Shown here: positions 5,468-6,139 of the stretch, piece after piece
Numbering within the stretch: position 1 is the first letter of the stretch
How the letters are laid out: each line of letters opens with the position of its first letter
Source: Planctomycetota bacterium
GTDB taxonomy: Bacteria; Planctomycetota; Phycisphaerae; UBA1845
NCBI GenBank assembly: GCA_022566435.1
Contig: JADFIX010000164.1
Location: 1,182 to 7,320 of the forward strand
DNA: 6,139 bases
Reading direction: 5' to 3'
Notes under the pieces: model-generated
Seen by the model: only the letters and a program-made list of their open reading frames with translations
What the model was told of the DNA's origin: nothing
Databases searched by the model: none
Program-made: the position numbers and the translations under genes

Positions 5468-5485
5468 ACCGCGACGAGTCGCGGT
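5468..5485 (-). repeat. Second hairpin between the repeat-protein stop and the terminator
   Basis: ACCGCGAC (5468-5475) and GTCGCGGT (5478-5485) are perfect complements separated by 2 bases, so seven pairs with a four-base loop are realistic. It lies 8 bases after the stop codon at 5494-5496. No T run follows on the minus strand. It may protect the mRNA 3' end together with the terminator. Confidence 0.35.
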
Positions 5486-5493
5486 TTACTCGA

Positions 5494-6139
5494 CTACGCA
5501 GTCGCCGCACGCCGGCGCCCGAAATACACCTTCGAACCGACCAGCAGCAACAATGCCAGGACGACCAAGCCCCAGGTCGACATGGTCGGAATCTGGCCTA
5601 CACACTCCGGACCAAACACCGCATCATCGACACCGTCGCAAATATCGTTGCAATTCAGGACACCGTCGGCGTCCGCGTCGTCCAGCGCACCCGGTGCAAG
5701 GTCGTCTTCTGTCGACCCTTCCGGTCCGCATCGGTCGCAGAAGTCCGGTACGGTATCGCCGTCGGCGTCTTCGTCGTCGTTACCGCCTTCGCAAATATCG
5801 CAGGCGTTACCGTTTCCATCGCCGTCGCTGTCGGTCTGGCTGGGGTTCGCGACCGTCGGGCAGTTATCGCAAGCGTCGCCCACGTCGTCGCCGTCGCCGT
5901 CATTCTGACCCGGATTGTTGAGCAAGGGACAGTTGTCGCAAGCGTCGCCGAACGAGTCGCCGTCGCTGTTCGATTGGCCGGCGTTGGCGTCATCGACGCA
6001 GTTATCACAAACATCGCCGACACCATCGCCGTCGGCATCCGCCTGATCCTCATTCTCATCATCCGGACAGTTGTCACAGAAGTTGGGAATGCCGTCGCCG
6101 TCGTCGTCGTCGAAGTCTTCCCCGCCGCCAACGATCGCC
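5494..6139 (-). CDS. Thrombospondin type-3 repeat surface protein with IPTL-CTERM-like sorting tail, C-terminal part
   Basis: The frame runs open from the right edge to TAG at 5494-5496, so the N-terminus and any signal peptide are off the window; 214 codons are visible. The first part is a series of aspartate-rich repeats of the form DxDGDxxGDxCDNCP, typical of thrombospondin type-3 calcium-binding repeats, in five copies with a 23-residue (69-base) period, then more divergent copies ([23 protein letters not shown]). Paired cysteines in each unit suggest disulfides after export. The protein ends in IPTMSTWG, a hydrophobic helix ([16 protein letters not shown]) and an arginine cluster (GRRR). 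This three-part tail matches the IPTLxxWG-CTERM sorting signal, which is linked to exosortase processing; Met replaces Leu at the fourth motif position. Expected location is the cell envelope, with calcium holding the repeats rigid. An internal TTG at 5923-5925 is just part of a repeat and not the start. Confidence 0.88.
   Translation of the reverse strand, partial: AIVGGGEDFDDDDGDGIPNFCDNCPDDENEDQADADGDGVGDVCDNCVDDANAGQSNSDGDSFGDACDNCPLLNNPGQNDGDGDDVGDACDNCPTVANPSQTDSDGDGNGNACDICEGGNDDEDADGDTVPDFCDRCGPEGSTEDDLAPGALDDADADGVLNCNDICDGVDDAVFGPECVGQIPTMSTWGLVVLALLLLVGSKVYFGRRRAATA
5750..6139 (-). repeat. 69-base tandem repeats coding for thrombospondin type-3 units
   Basis: Equivalent cysteine-codon positions recur at 5792, 5861, 5930, 5999 and 6068, exactly 69 bases apart. 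Similar strings such as cagttgtcgcaagcgtcgcc and cagttatcgcaagcgtcgcc appear in adjacent copies. The next unit to the left is 6 bases shorter (63), so the regular array ends near 5750. It continues towards, and probably beyond, the right edge. Confidence 0.8.

Noticed and set aside
5349..5921. 190-codon arginine-rich frame on the plus strand
   Set aside because: It runs across the terminator and is antisense to Asp/Gly-rich repeats; the Arg runs are what the reverse of such codons gives in this frame.
5923..5925. TTG as the start of the thrombospondin-repeat gene
   Set aside because: The same frame continues upstream through more repeats to the window edge, so this codon is internal.
5655..6131. 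158-codon Thr/Met/Arg-rich frame on the minus strand
   Set aside because: It is a shifted reading of the thrombospondin-repeat gene; the correct frame shows the DxDGD/CDNCP repeats and sorting tail.
5750..6139. Regular repeats considered as a CRISPR array
   Set aside because: The 69-base period is coding, in frame, with no conserved-repeat/unique-spacer pattern.

Overview
The window looks like chromosomal DNA of a member of the Planctomycetota, probably from a metagenome assembly. The grounds are family-level rather than from one marker: WD40 repeats of the SFSPDG / LASG / IWD type, a Hanks-type Ser/Thr kinase fused to a large membrane domain, an FHA protein directly upstream of it, and a thrombospondin type-3 repeat surface protein with an IPTL-CTERM-type tail. 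DNA is GC-rich with short intergenic gaps and some clear Shine-Dalgarno sites. I cannot assign a genus.

Layout. Positions 3-420 (+) encode the end of a WD40 repeat protein whose 5' part lies off the window. Its homology stops abruptly near 420, and the opposite strand beyond that point encodes a small two-helix membrane protein (start at 650) whose own 3' end runs into antisense WD40 sequence. Both genes therefore lose their ends at one point, which looks like a rearrangement breakpoint or a chimeric contig join. From 4685 down to 650 the minus strand carries an apparent operon: a helical-repeat/FHA protein (4685-3081), a Ser/Thr kinase with about ten C-terminal membrane helices (2996-729), and the broken small membrane protein. 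A possible 63-residue ORF (4913-4722) precedes it. The leader before the FHA gene and the FHA-kinase gap each contain a perfect hairpin upstream of a good Shine-Dalgarno site. A 367-base region (4686-5052) carries the 63-residue ORF, a long imperfect inverted repeat and a weak promoter candidate. Then come a 96-residue conserved-looking hypothetical gene (5343-5053, minus), a strong intrinsic terminator (5414-5450), and the 3' part of a calcium-binding repeat protein (5494-6139, minus, 5' end off window).

How the parts could work together. The kinase would phosphorylate Ser/Thr targets from the cytoplasmic face of a membrane, and the FHA protein would bind phosphothreonine, possibly on the kinase itself. 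The co-directional packing of the two genes supports one signalling module. The small membrane protein may belong to it. The repeat protein at the right edge is a separate transcription unit ended by its own terminator and is probably exported and anchored through an exosortase-type system. I see no RNA gene, CRISPR array, insertion sequence or replication origin.
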